From DATMXT01 sp035560415 (GTDB lineage: Bacteria; Bacillota; Clostridia; Oscillospirales; Feifaniaceae), in NCBI GenBank assembly GCA_035560415.1, contig DATMZG010000095.1, positions 1 through 10,064 of the forward strand: 10,064 bases of DNA, in the 5' to 3' direction. Positions 1-5,275 of the stretch are shown piece after piece. Under the pieces are notes generated by a model, which had not been told where the DNA came from, ran no database searches, and worked only from the letters and a program-made list of their open reading frames with translations. Position 1 is the stretch's first letter, and every line of letters begins with the position of its first letter. A program made the translations under genes and the position numbers.

Positions 1-8
1 CACATTGA

Positions 9-33
9 TGCAGAAATTGTCGAAAATTCTGCA
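9..33. repeat. Imperfect dyad at the left edge containing a Spo0A-box-like heptamer
   Basis: TGCAGAA (9-15) and TTCTGCA (27-33) form a 7-bp inverted repeat around an 11-base centre, which contains TGTCGAA at 18-24. That heptamer equals the core Spo0A-binding consensus of endospore formers. No T-run follows on either strand, so it does not look like an intrinsic terminator. It lies just past the stop of the last minus-strand gene and could belong to the promoter of a gene outside the window. A perfect 7-mer is expected about once by chance in 10 kb counting both strands, so function is unproven. The rest of 1-77 shows nothing else I can support. Confidence 0.3.
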
Positions 34-77
34 CTGTAAGTCCGTTTTTGGGCGTTTGACAGGGGGTTTTGGGGAGA

Positions 78-629
78 TCAGAGCCTTGCCGACTTGAAAT
101 TCTGCTGCGCCTGCCGGACATTGGCCAGCGCCTGCTCGACGTGGGAGCCGACCATGGCCAGCATGCTCTCGACATAGTCGTTTGTCGTGGCCCTCAGCTC
201 CGCGACCCGCTGATTGGTGTCGGCCAAGAGCTCGTTCGCCTGCTTGTTGGCCAGCGCCAAATGCTCGTTGGCCTGCTCATTGGCCTGCTTGACAATGTCG
301 TTTGCCTGCTGCTTGGCCTCCATCATGAGCTGACTGGCCTGCCGCTTGGACTCGGTTGTGACCTCCTCGCGGGAGACCAGCACTTTGGCCTTCTCCTCGG
401 CGTTTTTCATCATGACTTCAGACTCACGCTTCGCGGTCGCGACGATCTCCTTGCGGTCGGCCACAATTTTTTTAGCCTGCTCGAACTCGGCCGGCAGACC
501 CTTCATGATCTCGCGGATGATTTCGGTGGCCTCCAGCGAATCCACGAGGCACTTGCCGTTTGACAGCGGCATATGCCAGGACTCCTCAAAGAGTTCGAGC
601 AATCTTTCAAACAGCTCCTCGGTGTTCAT
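78..629 (-). CDS. Soluble coiled-coil protein of unknown function (often annotated 'ATPase' or V-type ATPase subunit H-like)
   Basis: This is a 183-residue protein with no signal peptide or membrane segment. Residues 1-60 hold a short helical head with a PLSNGK-C-VD stretch and the segment LPAEFEQAKKIVADR, which I recognise as typical of an uncharacterised Clostridia family encoded beside coaD. Residues 60-160 are a long charged helix. QAN-like triplets fall at 97, 104, 108, 115, 119, 126, 130, 137, 141 and 148, an exact 7/4 alternation, so the helix should form a right-handed hendecad coiled coil like the b subunit of F-type ATP synthase. There is no P-loop, so 'ATPase' is a misleading name. 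The start ATG overlaps the coaD stop (ATGA, 626-629), with AAAGGAG about 10 bases upstream inside coaD. A scaffold or DivIVA-like role is possible but is only inference. Confidence 0.85.
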   Translation of the reverse strand: MNTEELFERLLELFEESWHMPLSNGKCLVDSLEATEIIREIMKGLPAEFEQAKKIVADRKEIVATAKRESEVMMKNAEEKAKVLVSREEVTTESKRQASQLMMEAKQQANDIVKQANEQANEHLALANKQANELLADTNQRVAELRATTNDYVESMLAMVGSHVEQALANVRQAQQNFKSARL

Positions 630-1123
630 TTAGGCCATTCTCCTTTGTAATATAGTTTCGCAACGTCTTCCCGAACGCACTCGGGCACCAGTTTTGACAG
701 GTCGCCGCCGTAGCCGGCAAACTCCCGGGCAATGGTCGAGCTGACATAGGTCAGCTCCGGCCTTGTCGGCATGAACAGGGTGCCCACAAGGCCCCCGGAA
801 CCCGCGTGATTGGCGTGGGCCATCGTCATTTCGCCGGCAAAGTCGGCCTCGTTTCGAAGCCCTTTGACGATGACGGCATTGCCGTGGGCCAGGGCGTAGT
901 TGATGAGAAGCCCCGCGTGCGCCTCCACCCGGATGTTCGGGATGTGGGCGGTCGCTTTTTTCAGCAGCGCAAGCCGTTCCTCAACCGGCACGTCAAACTG
1001 TTTTGCGCTGTTGTACACGAGCAGCACAACGACCTCGTCGAACACTTCGGCTGTGCGCTCAAAGAGGTCGAGATGCCCCAGTGTCACCGGGTTGAAGCTG
1101 CCCGCGCAGACCGCAAGCTTCAT
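626..1123 (-). CDS. coaD: Phosphopantetheine adenylyltransferase
   Basis: This cytoplasmic enzyme transfers AMP from ATP to 4'-phosphopantetheine, giving dephospho-CoA, the penultimate step of coenzyme A synthesis. The 165-residue length is normal for the family. The nucleotidyltransferase signature GSFNPVTLGH (residues 8-17) carries the TxGH element with His17. The phosphopantetheine-site segment follows as KGLRNEADF (around 88-96), and the C-terminal YVSSTIARE matches the family's ISSS/T-x-x-R/K-E motif. Two positions differ from the common consensus: Asn replaces Asp in GSF(D)P, and Lys replaces the first Arg of RGLR. Both are mild changes. The ATG overlaps the rsmD stop (ATGA), and GGGAGGG lies six bases upstream. 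The gene is the middle member of rsmD-coaD-coiled-coil. Confidence 0.96.
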   Translation of the reverse strand: MKLAVCAGSFNPVTLGHLDLFERTAEVFDEVVVLLVYNSAKQFDVPVEERLALLKKATAHIPNIRVEAHAGLLINYALAHGNAVIVKGLRNEADFAGEMTMAHANHAGSGGLVGTLFMPTRPELTYVSSTIAREFAGYGGDLSKLVPECVREDVAKLYYKGEWPK

Positions 1124-1668
1124 GGTTGTCCCTCCCTGTATGTCGTAAGGCGAATGGTTCCGTACCGCGCCGCGCGGGTGGCGGTAAGCTCCCCAATGCG
1201 CTCCGGCAGGTTCTCTTTATCTCCCGTCTCGCAGACGACAATGGCGTTATCCGATAAAAGACCCCGCCTTATAAGCTCCTGTATGGCCGCTTCGCAGAGT
1301 CCTTTGCCGTAGGGCGGGTCGAGCAGCACGAGGTCGTAGGGCTTTGTCGCCCCCGCGAGTTGGGACTGCCAGTCCCGGCAAAAGACGTCCGCCCTGTCCG
1401 CAAGCCCGCAGCGGCGCAAATTGCCGGTGATGACGGCTGCGGCTTCCTTGCTGCTGTCGACAAAGTCGGCGTGGACAGCTCCTCTTGACAGCGCCTCAAT
1501 GCCGAGCTGACCGCTTCCGGCAAAGAGGTCGAGCACCCGTCTGCCCGGCACCTCGAACTGAATGGCGCTGAACATGGCCTCTTTGACCCGCTCGACGGTC
1601 GGGCGGGTGGCGGCGCCCGGAAGCGTGTCGAGCAAAACGCCGCGGGCGCATCCCGTGATGACGCGCAT
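1120..1668 (-). CDS. rsmD: 16S rRNA (guanine(966)-N(2))-methyltransferase RsmD
   Basis: RsmD methylates G966 of 16S rRNA (E. coli numbering) during 30S assembly, using S-adenosylmethionine. From the chosen start the protein has 182 residues. It opens with MRVITG and the RPT segment (22-24) usual for the family. SAM motif I follows as LDLFAGSGQ (46-54), and the catalytic DPPY (motif IV) lies at 117-120. The ATG at 1668 is preferred because GAGGAGG sits seven bases upstream and because homologues begin at this point. A TTG 30 bases upstream is in frame but adds a non-conserved leader. The gene is first in its operon, follows a promoter and leader of about 150 bases, and overlaps coaD by ATGA. 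Confidence 0.95.
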   Translation of the reverse strand: MRVITGCARGVLLDTLPGAATRPTVERVKEAMFSAIQFEVPGRRVLDLFAGSGQLGIEALSRGAVHADFVDSSKEAAAVITGNLRRCGLADRADVFCRDWQSQLAGATKPYDLVLLDPPYGKGLCEAAIQELIRRGLLSDNAIVVCETGDKENLPERIGELTATRAARYGTIRLTTYREGQP

Positions 1669-1675
1669 ACCGGCG

Positions 1676-1682
1676 CCTCCTC
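1676..1682 (-). promoter_or_regulatory. Ribosome binding site that fixes the rsmD start
   Basis: On the minus strand this reads GAGGAGG, seven bases before the ATG at 1668. It is a near-perfect Shine-Dalgarno sequence and rules in favour of the shorter 182-residue RsmD rather than the upstream TTG. Confidence 0.8.
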
Positions 1683-1733
1683 TTTTTTCCGCGCTCAAAA
1701 AGGGGCTTCGCCTTCACGGTAAACGCCCTTTTC

Positions 1734-1786
1734 GCGCAGGAACGGTTACAGACATAATTTTGCAGCAAAGGCACCTTGTCCTGCGC
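1734..1786 (-). repeat. Inverted repeat in the rsmD 5' leader
   Basis: GCGCAGGA (1734-1741) and TCCTGCGC (1779-1786) are exact inverted arms of 8 bp separated by 37 bases, inside the roughly 150-base leader between the rsmD promoter and its ribosome binding site. Nearer to rsmD, the minus strand also holds AAAAGGGC, then GCCCCTTTTT about 18 bases later, a weak terminator-like pairing with a bulged C. The leader may fold, but I recognise no known riboswitch or ribosomal-protein leader. Confidence 0.35.
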
Positions 1787-1823
1787 AAAAAACGTCCTCA
1801 AAGAATTGTGTCATCTTTTGTCT

Positions 1824-1851
1824 ATTTTACCATAGCGGCCTATTATGTCAA
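1824..1851 (-). promoter_or_regulatory. Sigma-A-type promoter for rsmD-coaD, overlapping the uvrC stop codon
   Basis: On the minus strand, a perfect -35 box TTGACA (1851-1846) is followed after 16 bases by TAAAAT (1829-1824), with an extended -10 TGG directly in front of it. The predicted transcript starts near 1817, leaving a leader of about 150 bases before rsmD. The TGA inside TTGACA is the stop codon of uvrC (1850-1848), so the promoter is embedded in the end of the upstream gene. No terminator is visible between uvrC and rsmD. Confidence 0.75.
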
Positions 1852-3821
1852 CTAAAATATTGCCTGACCGCACGGGCGGCGGCCCTTGTCATGCCCGGCG
1901 CCGACGCCAGCTCCTCCTCCGACGCCGCCCTGATGCCCTCGAGCGATTTGAAGGTGGTGAGAAGTGCCTCAGCCCGCTTTTGCCCGACGCCCTCAATGCC
2001 GGTCAGGGTCGAGGAAAAGGTCTTTTTGCCGCGCAGCGAGCGGTGGTAGGCGACGGCGTACCGGTGGACCTCCTCCTGAATGCGCCCGACCAGCACAAAC
2101 CCCGGATTTAAGGGGGAGGGCGTGATCTCCCCCTGCGGCCCCACAAGCCCGCGGGTGCGGTGCCTGTCGTCCTTGACCATGCCGAAGACCGGAATTGAAA
2201 TTTCAAGCTCTTTGAGCACCTCGAGCACCGCCGACAGCTGGCCGCGCCCGCCGTCGAGCAGCAGCAAATCGGGCAGCTGCGAAAAGCCCTCGTCCCCGGC
2301 CTGGTACCGGCGAAACCGCCGCCAGATGATCTCCCGCATGGAGTCGTAGTCATCCTGGCCCTCGACGGTCTTGACTTTATACCGCTTGTATTCCCCTTTG
2401 GCGGGCTTGCCGTTTTGGAAGACGACGAGCCCCCCCACGACCTCGCTTCCGGCCGTGTTCGAGATGTCGAGGGCCTCAATGCGGGCGGGCGGCTCCGCAA
2501 GTCCGCAGAGCTTTCCAAGCTCGGCGACGCCGCGCTCTGTGCGCTCAGCCCGTGTGGCCGCCTTTTGCAGCCCCTCGCGGGCGTTCTCCTCCACGAGGGC
2601 GACCGCCTGTCTGCCCTCCCCGCGCTGCGGTGTCCTGATGTGCACGCGCCGGCCCACCCGCTGGGAAAGGTAGTCCTCCAAAAGCGCCGCGTCGGCGGGC
2701 TCCACCGAAAAGAGCAGTTCGCGGGGAATGTCGCCCCGCAGCAGATAGTGCTGTTTGACAAAGGCGGCCATGCCCTCGGCGGCGTCCTCGAACTCCTCGG
2801 CGTCGACGACAAAGCTGTCGGTGCCGGTCAGTTTTCCCTCCCGGATGTAGAAGACCATGACGCAGGCCCTGCTCTCATCAGAGACAAGGGCGATGACGTC
2901 CCGCTCGACATTCGGCGCCGAGACCACTTTTTGCCGCTCGCCAAGCGCCTTCAAGGCCGAAAGCCGGTCCCTGAGCCTTGCCGCCTCCTCAAACCGCAGT
3001 TCCTCAGAGGCCGCCCCCATTTTGTGCTCCAAATCTTTTGCCACCTCGCGGTAGCGCCCGTCGAGAAACTCCACGGCCTCCCCCACGGCTTCGAGGTACT
3101 GCGCCCTCGGCACCTTGCCGGTGCAGACTCCCATGCAGTTTTTAATGGCGTAGTTGAGGCAGGGCCGCCCGCGTCCGATGTCCTGCGGAAACCGGCGCTT
3201 GCAGGAGGGCAGCTTGAAAGTCTTCTCGACGGTGGCGACGATCTCCCCCACATTGCCGCTGTAAGGCCCGAAATATTTTGCCCCGTCCTCCTCCCGACGT
3301 CTGGTGAAGACCACCCGCGGGTACTGCTCCGAGAGCGTCACCTTGACGTAGGGGTAATTTTTGTCGTCTTTGAGCAGGATGTTGTAGTGGGGCATGTAGT
3401 GCTTGATCTGGCTGCACTCCAAGACCAGCGCCTCCATTTCGGAGCCGCAGACGAGGTAGTCGAAGTCGGCCGCATGCTCCACCATGCGCCGCACTTTGGC
3501 CAGATGCCGCTCGATGCCGACAAAGTAGGAGGACACGCGGTTTTTCAGCACCTTGGCCTTGCCGACGTAAATGATTTTTCCGCTCTCGTCCTTCATGAGA
3601 TAGACGCCGGGGCTTTCTGGGAGCGCCCGCGCCTTTTCGCGCAGCGCCGCAATACGCTCCTCCGCCCAGTCCTCCGTTTGGCCCTCCGCCCGCTCTTCCG
3701 CTCGGTCTTCCGTCCGGTCCTCCGTCCGGTCTTTCGTTTGGTCCTCTGCCCGGTCTTCCGCTTGGTTCTCCGCCCGCTCTACCACTCGCTCTCCCGCTCG
3801 TTCTTTCGCTTTGTCCTCCAC
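1848..3821 (-). CDS. uvrC: Excinuclease ABC subunit C with a repeat-built N-terminal extension
   Basis: UvrC makes both incisions beside a DNA lesion after damage recognition by UvrA and UvrB. The protein has 657 residues, about 50 more than common homologues. Residues 1-56 are a repetitive charged extension. The GIY-YIG nuclease spans about 68-147 (GVY 72-74, IYVGKAK 84-90, Arg95, Glu130) and makes the 3' cut. Cysteines 207, 221, 229 and 233 match the spacing of the iron-sulfur ligands reported in E. coli UvrC. A UVR domain that binds UvrB lies around 267-300. The RNase H-like nuclease for the 5' cut has Asp452, Asp523 and His586, and a helix-hairpin-helix pair ends the protein (about 603-657). 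All catalytic residues are present. The GTG start is supported by GGGGAGGTGA five bases upstream, so the extension is probably translated. A hairpin terminator separates uvrC from the HPr gene. Confidence 0.97.
   Translation of the reverse strand: MEDKAKERAGERVVERAENQAEDRAEDQTKDRTEDRTEDRAEERAEGQTEDWAEERIAALREKARALPESPGVYLMKDESGKIIYVGKAKVLKNRVSSYFVGIERHLAKVRRMVEHAADFDYLVCGSEMEALVLECSQIKHYMPHYNILLKDDKNYPYVKVTLSEQYPRVVFTRRREEDGAKYFGPYSGNVGEIVATVEKTFKLPSCKRRFPQDIGRGRPCLNYAIKNCMGVCTGKVPRAQYLEAVGEAVEFLDGRYREVAKDLEHKMGAASEELRFEEAARLRDRLSALKALGERQKVVSAPNVERDVIALVSDESRACVMVFYIREGKLTGTDSFVVDAEEFEDAAEGMAAFVKQHYLLRGDIPRELLFSVEPADAALLEDYLSQRVGRRVHIRTPQRGEGRQAVALVEENAREGLQKAATRAERTERGVAELGKLCGLAEPPARIEALDISNTAGSEVVGGLVVFQNGKPAKGEYKRYKVKTVEGQDDYDSMREIIWRRFRRYQAGDEGFSQLPDLLLLDGGRGQLSAVLEVLKELEISIPVFGMVKDDRHRTRGLVGPQGEITPSPLNPGFVLVGRIQEEVHRYAVAYHRSLRGKKTFSSTLTGIEGVGQKRAEALLTTFKSLEGIRAASEEELASAPGMTRAAARAVRQYFS
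3654..3809 (-). repeat. 13 x 12-bp degenerate tandem repeat coding for (A/T)-E-(D/E)-(R/Q) units in UvrC
   Basis: Residues 5-56 of UvrC fall into 13 tetrapeptides: AKER, AGER, VVER, AENQ, AEDR, AEDQ, TKDR, TEDR, TEDR, AEER, AEGQ, TEDW and AEER. The commonest DNA unit on the coding strand is close to ACGGAGGACCGG or GCGGAAGACCGG. The 12-bp period preserves the frame, so changes in copy number would lengthen or shorten the protein without breaking it. The middle units are the most alike, which suggests recent expansion by slippage or unequal exchange. The array begins right after the short MEDK start and ends before the GIY-YIG domain. Confidence 0.93.
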
Positions 3822-3825
3822 TTTT

Positions 3826-3835
3826 TCACCTCCCC
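3826..3835 (-). promoter_or_regulatory. Strong ribosome binding site that fixes the uvrC GTG start
   Basis: The minus strand reads GGGGAGGTGA and then, after five A/T-pair bases, GTG at 3821. This is a near-complete anti-16S complement at normal spacing. It matters because it argues that the repetitive N-terminal extension is part of the real protein rather than an annotation artefact. Confidence 0.85.
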
Positions 3836-3841
3836 GCTGTG

Positions 3842-3871
3842 AAACAAAGGCGGCGCGGAAAACCGCGCCGC
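3842..3871 (-). terminator. Intrinsic terminator-like hairpin between the HPr gene and uvrC
   Basis: GCGGCGCGG and CCGCGCCGC form a perfect 9-bp stem (3871-3863 with 3858-3850) around a four-base TTTT loop, followed on the minus strand by CTTTGTTT. The stem is very stable. The T-run is interrupted, so termination may be partial. No convincing promoter lies between this hairpin and uvrC, so uvrC may depend on read-through or on a promoter inside the HPr gene. Confidence 0.7.
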
Positions 3872-3898
3872 ATCTGCAAAAACTTAGGCAATGCCTAT

Positions 3899-4162
3899 TT
3901 ACTCGTCAAAGTTTCCGTTGATGAGCGCAACAAGCTCGGCAACCGCCTCATCCTGGTCATCGCCGTCGGCGATAATTGTGATGGTGTCCCCCCTTGATAC
4001 GCCCAGTGAGAGAACACCGAGCAAACTCTTGGCGTTCACCCTTCGCTCATCCTTCTCTATCCACACCGAGGACTTGAAGTCGTTGGCCTTCTGGATAAAG
4101 TAGGTCGCCGGACGGGCGTGCAACCCGACTTGGTTTTGCAATACCGCAATTTGCTCTGTCAT
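3899..4162 (-). CDS. ptsH: HPr-family phosphocarrier protein
   Basis: HPr is a small cytoplasmic carrier that passes phosphate from enzyme I to sugar-specific EII proteins of the phosphotransferase system. In Firmicutes it also acts in carbon catabolite control after phosphorylation by HPr kinase. This copy has 87 residues. The active-site motif VGLHARPA places His15 exactly where the family has it, and NAKSLLGVLSLG carries Ser46, the HprK target. Having His15 sets it apart from Crh, which has Gln there. The ATG at 4162 is chosen because it gives standard numbering and has GGAGGG eight bases upstream; an upstream in-frame start adds ten unconserved residues. The gene stands alone between a promoter and a terminator, with no ptsI in the window. 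A purely regulatory HPr paralogue is possible. Confidence 0.93.
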   Translation of the reverse strand: MTEQIAVLQNQVGLHARPATYFIQKANDFKSSVWIEKDERRVNAKSLLGVLSLGVSRGDTITIIADGDDQDEAVAELVALINGNFDE

Positions 4163-4206
4163 TAACGCTTCCCTCCAATAGCTTTGGAACAACTATTATT
4201 AAGATA

Positions 4207-4234
4207 ATTATAGCCAAAAACGGCGGTTCGTCAA
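4207..4234 (-). promoter_or_regulatory. Sigma-A-type promoter of the HPr gene
   Basis: On the minus strand TTGACG (4234-4229) and a perfect TATAAT (4212-4207) are separated by 16 bases. Transcription should start near 4200, giving a leader of about 38 bases before the ATG at 4162. I see no good cre site here. Confidence 0.8.
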
Positions 4235-4264
4235 CTGAGTTAAACGCAAATGGTCAATATAGAC

Positions 4265-4291
4265 AAAAAATTTCAAAAAGACTAATCTTTT
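4265..4291 (-). terminator. Weak A/T hairpin with T-runs at the end of the rpsP-DUF4330 operon
   Basis: AAAAGA and TCTTTT pair over 6 bp around a four-base loop that contains part of the TAG stop. T-runs of five and six follow, split by GAAA. The stem has only one G-C pair, so termination would be inefficient unless helped by another factor. It is the only terminator-like sequence between this operon and the HPr promoter. Confidence 0.35.
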
Positions 4292-4776
4292 ACCCTCGAC
4301 ATGACGAAAATTCCGGTCGAGTCGAGCCTTGTCGAGGCCACTTTAATGGTTCCGCCCGGCGAACAGATGCGGCTGCCCCCCAGCATGAGTCCATCCTGCG
4401 TGGACTTGCCGACCCCCTCGCCCGTGATGAGCACCGTGAGATTCTCGGGGTCGGGGGCCGCTACAAGGCTGCCGTCCGGCATCGTGATCTCTTTCAGATA
4501 GGGGGTTGTCTCCACCCTGGTGACGGTGCCGAGCAGGGTGCCGTTTTCGCTGTCGTAAATCGGGTCGCCCTCGTGCACCGCGAGATAGGTCACGAGCCGC
4601 ACCGGCTCGAGCCGGACGGTGTACTCAATTGTGACGTCCTGCGAGCCCGCCCCGACCGCCTTGATGAGGTCAAGCCGCCAGAAGAGCGCGGCGCCCGCGG
4701 CCGTGACAAACAAAATGATAACGAGGTCGAGCAAATTGAAAACTCCAAACAGTTTTCCCGATTTTTTATTCTCCAT
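4282..4776 (-). CDS. DUF4330-like single-pass membrane protein, second copy
   Basis: A 164-residue protein of unknown function. A short basic N terminus (MENKKSGK) leads to FNLLDLVIILFVTAAGAALF, one membrane helix at about residues 13-33. Residues 45-164 form a predicted extracytoplasmic beta-rich domain with VTIEYTVRLEPV (48-59), GTLLGTVTRVETTPY (79-93) and a C-terminal GGTIKVASTRLDSTG. The layout and several motifs match the gene just upstream, so the two are paralogues. I assign the DUF4330 family from memory of the N-FNLxD-membrane pattern. The ATG at 4776 has GAGGGGAG eight bases upstream and overlaps the previous gene by 11 bp; an in-frame upstream start adds 43 unconserved residues. 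It closes an operon with a polysaccharide polymerase/ligase and a glycosyltransferase, so a role in envelope polysaccharide assembly is inferred. Confidence 0.85.
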   Translation of the reverse strand: MENKKSGKLFGVFNLLDLVIILFVTAAGAALFWRLDLIKAVGAGSQDVTIEYTVRLEPVRLVTYLAVHEGDPIYDSENGTLLGTVTRVETTPYLKEITMPDGSLVAAPDPENLTVLITGEGVGKSTQDGLMLGGSRICSPGGTIKVASTRLDSTGIFVMSRVKD

Positions 4777-5275
4777 CCGGCACACTCCCCTCTTCATAGG
4801 ACATGGCGACGCAATAGCCCTTGCCCGAAAATCCGTAGGACTGGACATAAATTTCGGTGCCGACCCCGATGTTGTAGCTGCCGATGCTGACCCGCCCCTG
4901 CGCAAGGGTGCCGTCGGCCTCGCAGGTCAGCTCAACTTTGTATTTGATGGGGGACTCGGCCTTGACCGCCTCGCCCGTCAGGGTGCTCGCGGTGATCGAG
5001 GTCATGGGGGAGACTTTGACGGCCGTGATTTTGCCCAAAGGCGACTTGCGCACGCCGTCCCGCACCGTATCGCCCACCCGGGCCGAATCCTTATAGTCCT
5101 CAGTGACTGCGGTCACTTCGACCTTGTAGGTGATTTTGACGGCGTCGCCCTCGACCGCAACCGATTTGCGCCCGCCCACCAGCCAGAAAACAAGTGCCAC
5201 CGCCGCTGCGACGATGAGCAAAATGAGCAAGTCAAACAGGTTGAACCCGCCCTTGCGCCTTCTCTTACTGTCCAC
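4766..5275 (-). CDS. DUF4330-like single-pass membrane protein, first copy
   Basis: A 169-residue protein of unknown function. From the GTG at 5275 it reads (M)DSKRRRKGGFNLFDLL, with positive residues before one membrane helix (about 14-34), which predicts N-terminus-in topology. A beta-rich outer domain follows, with VKITYKVEVTAV (46-57), VGDTVRDGVRKSPLGKITAVKVSP (split at 67-79 and 80-90) and GVGTEIYVQSYGFSGKG near the end. The GTG is preferred because the resulting N terminus aligns with the paralogue downstream, the overlap with the glycosyltransferase stop is 11 bp (the same as the next junction), and GGAGAG lies about ten bases upstream. An ATG at 5317 is in frame but adds residues that look like a shadow of the upstream gene. 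No catalytic motif is visible; a binding or scaffold role is plausible. Confidence 0.85.
   Translation of the reverse strand: MDSKRRRKGGFNLFDLLILLIVAAAVALVFWLVGGRKSVAVEGDAVKITYKVEVTAVTEDYKDSARVGDTVRDGVRKSPLGKITAVKVSPMTSITASTLTGEAVKAESPIKYKVELTCEADGTLAQGRVSIGSYNIGVGTEIYVQSYGFSGKGYCVAMSYEEGSVPDGE

Noticed and set aside
1746..1814. Possible 22-residue leader peptide (MTQFFEDVFCAGQGAFAAKLCL in part) before rsmD
   Set aside because: Its ATG lies within a few bases of the predicted transcript start and has no ribosome binding site, and its Phe residues are too scattered for classical attenuation.
3654..3809. CRISPR array or intergenic minisatellite
   Set aside because: The 12-bp units are contiguous, without spacers, keep the uvrC frame and follow a strong ribosome binding site, so they are coding repeats.
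2415..3842. Long open frame of 475 codons on the plus strand opposite uvrC
   Set aside because: It is an antisense shadow of a clearly conserved GC-rich gene. It has no ribosome binding site or known motifs, and its low-complexity end is the mirror of the 12-bp repeat.
4235..4256. Possible catabolite-control cre site (TTAAACGCAAA) upstream of the HPr promoter
   Set aside because: It lacks the essential TG and CA ends of the cre consensus and shows no matching symmetry.
4777..4905. Longer N terminus of 43 residues for the second DUF4330 protein
   Set aside because: It runs back through the upstream paralogue in another frame, is not membrane-like or conserved in kind, and the internal ATG has a strong ribosome binding site.
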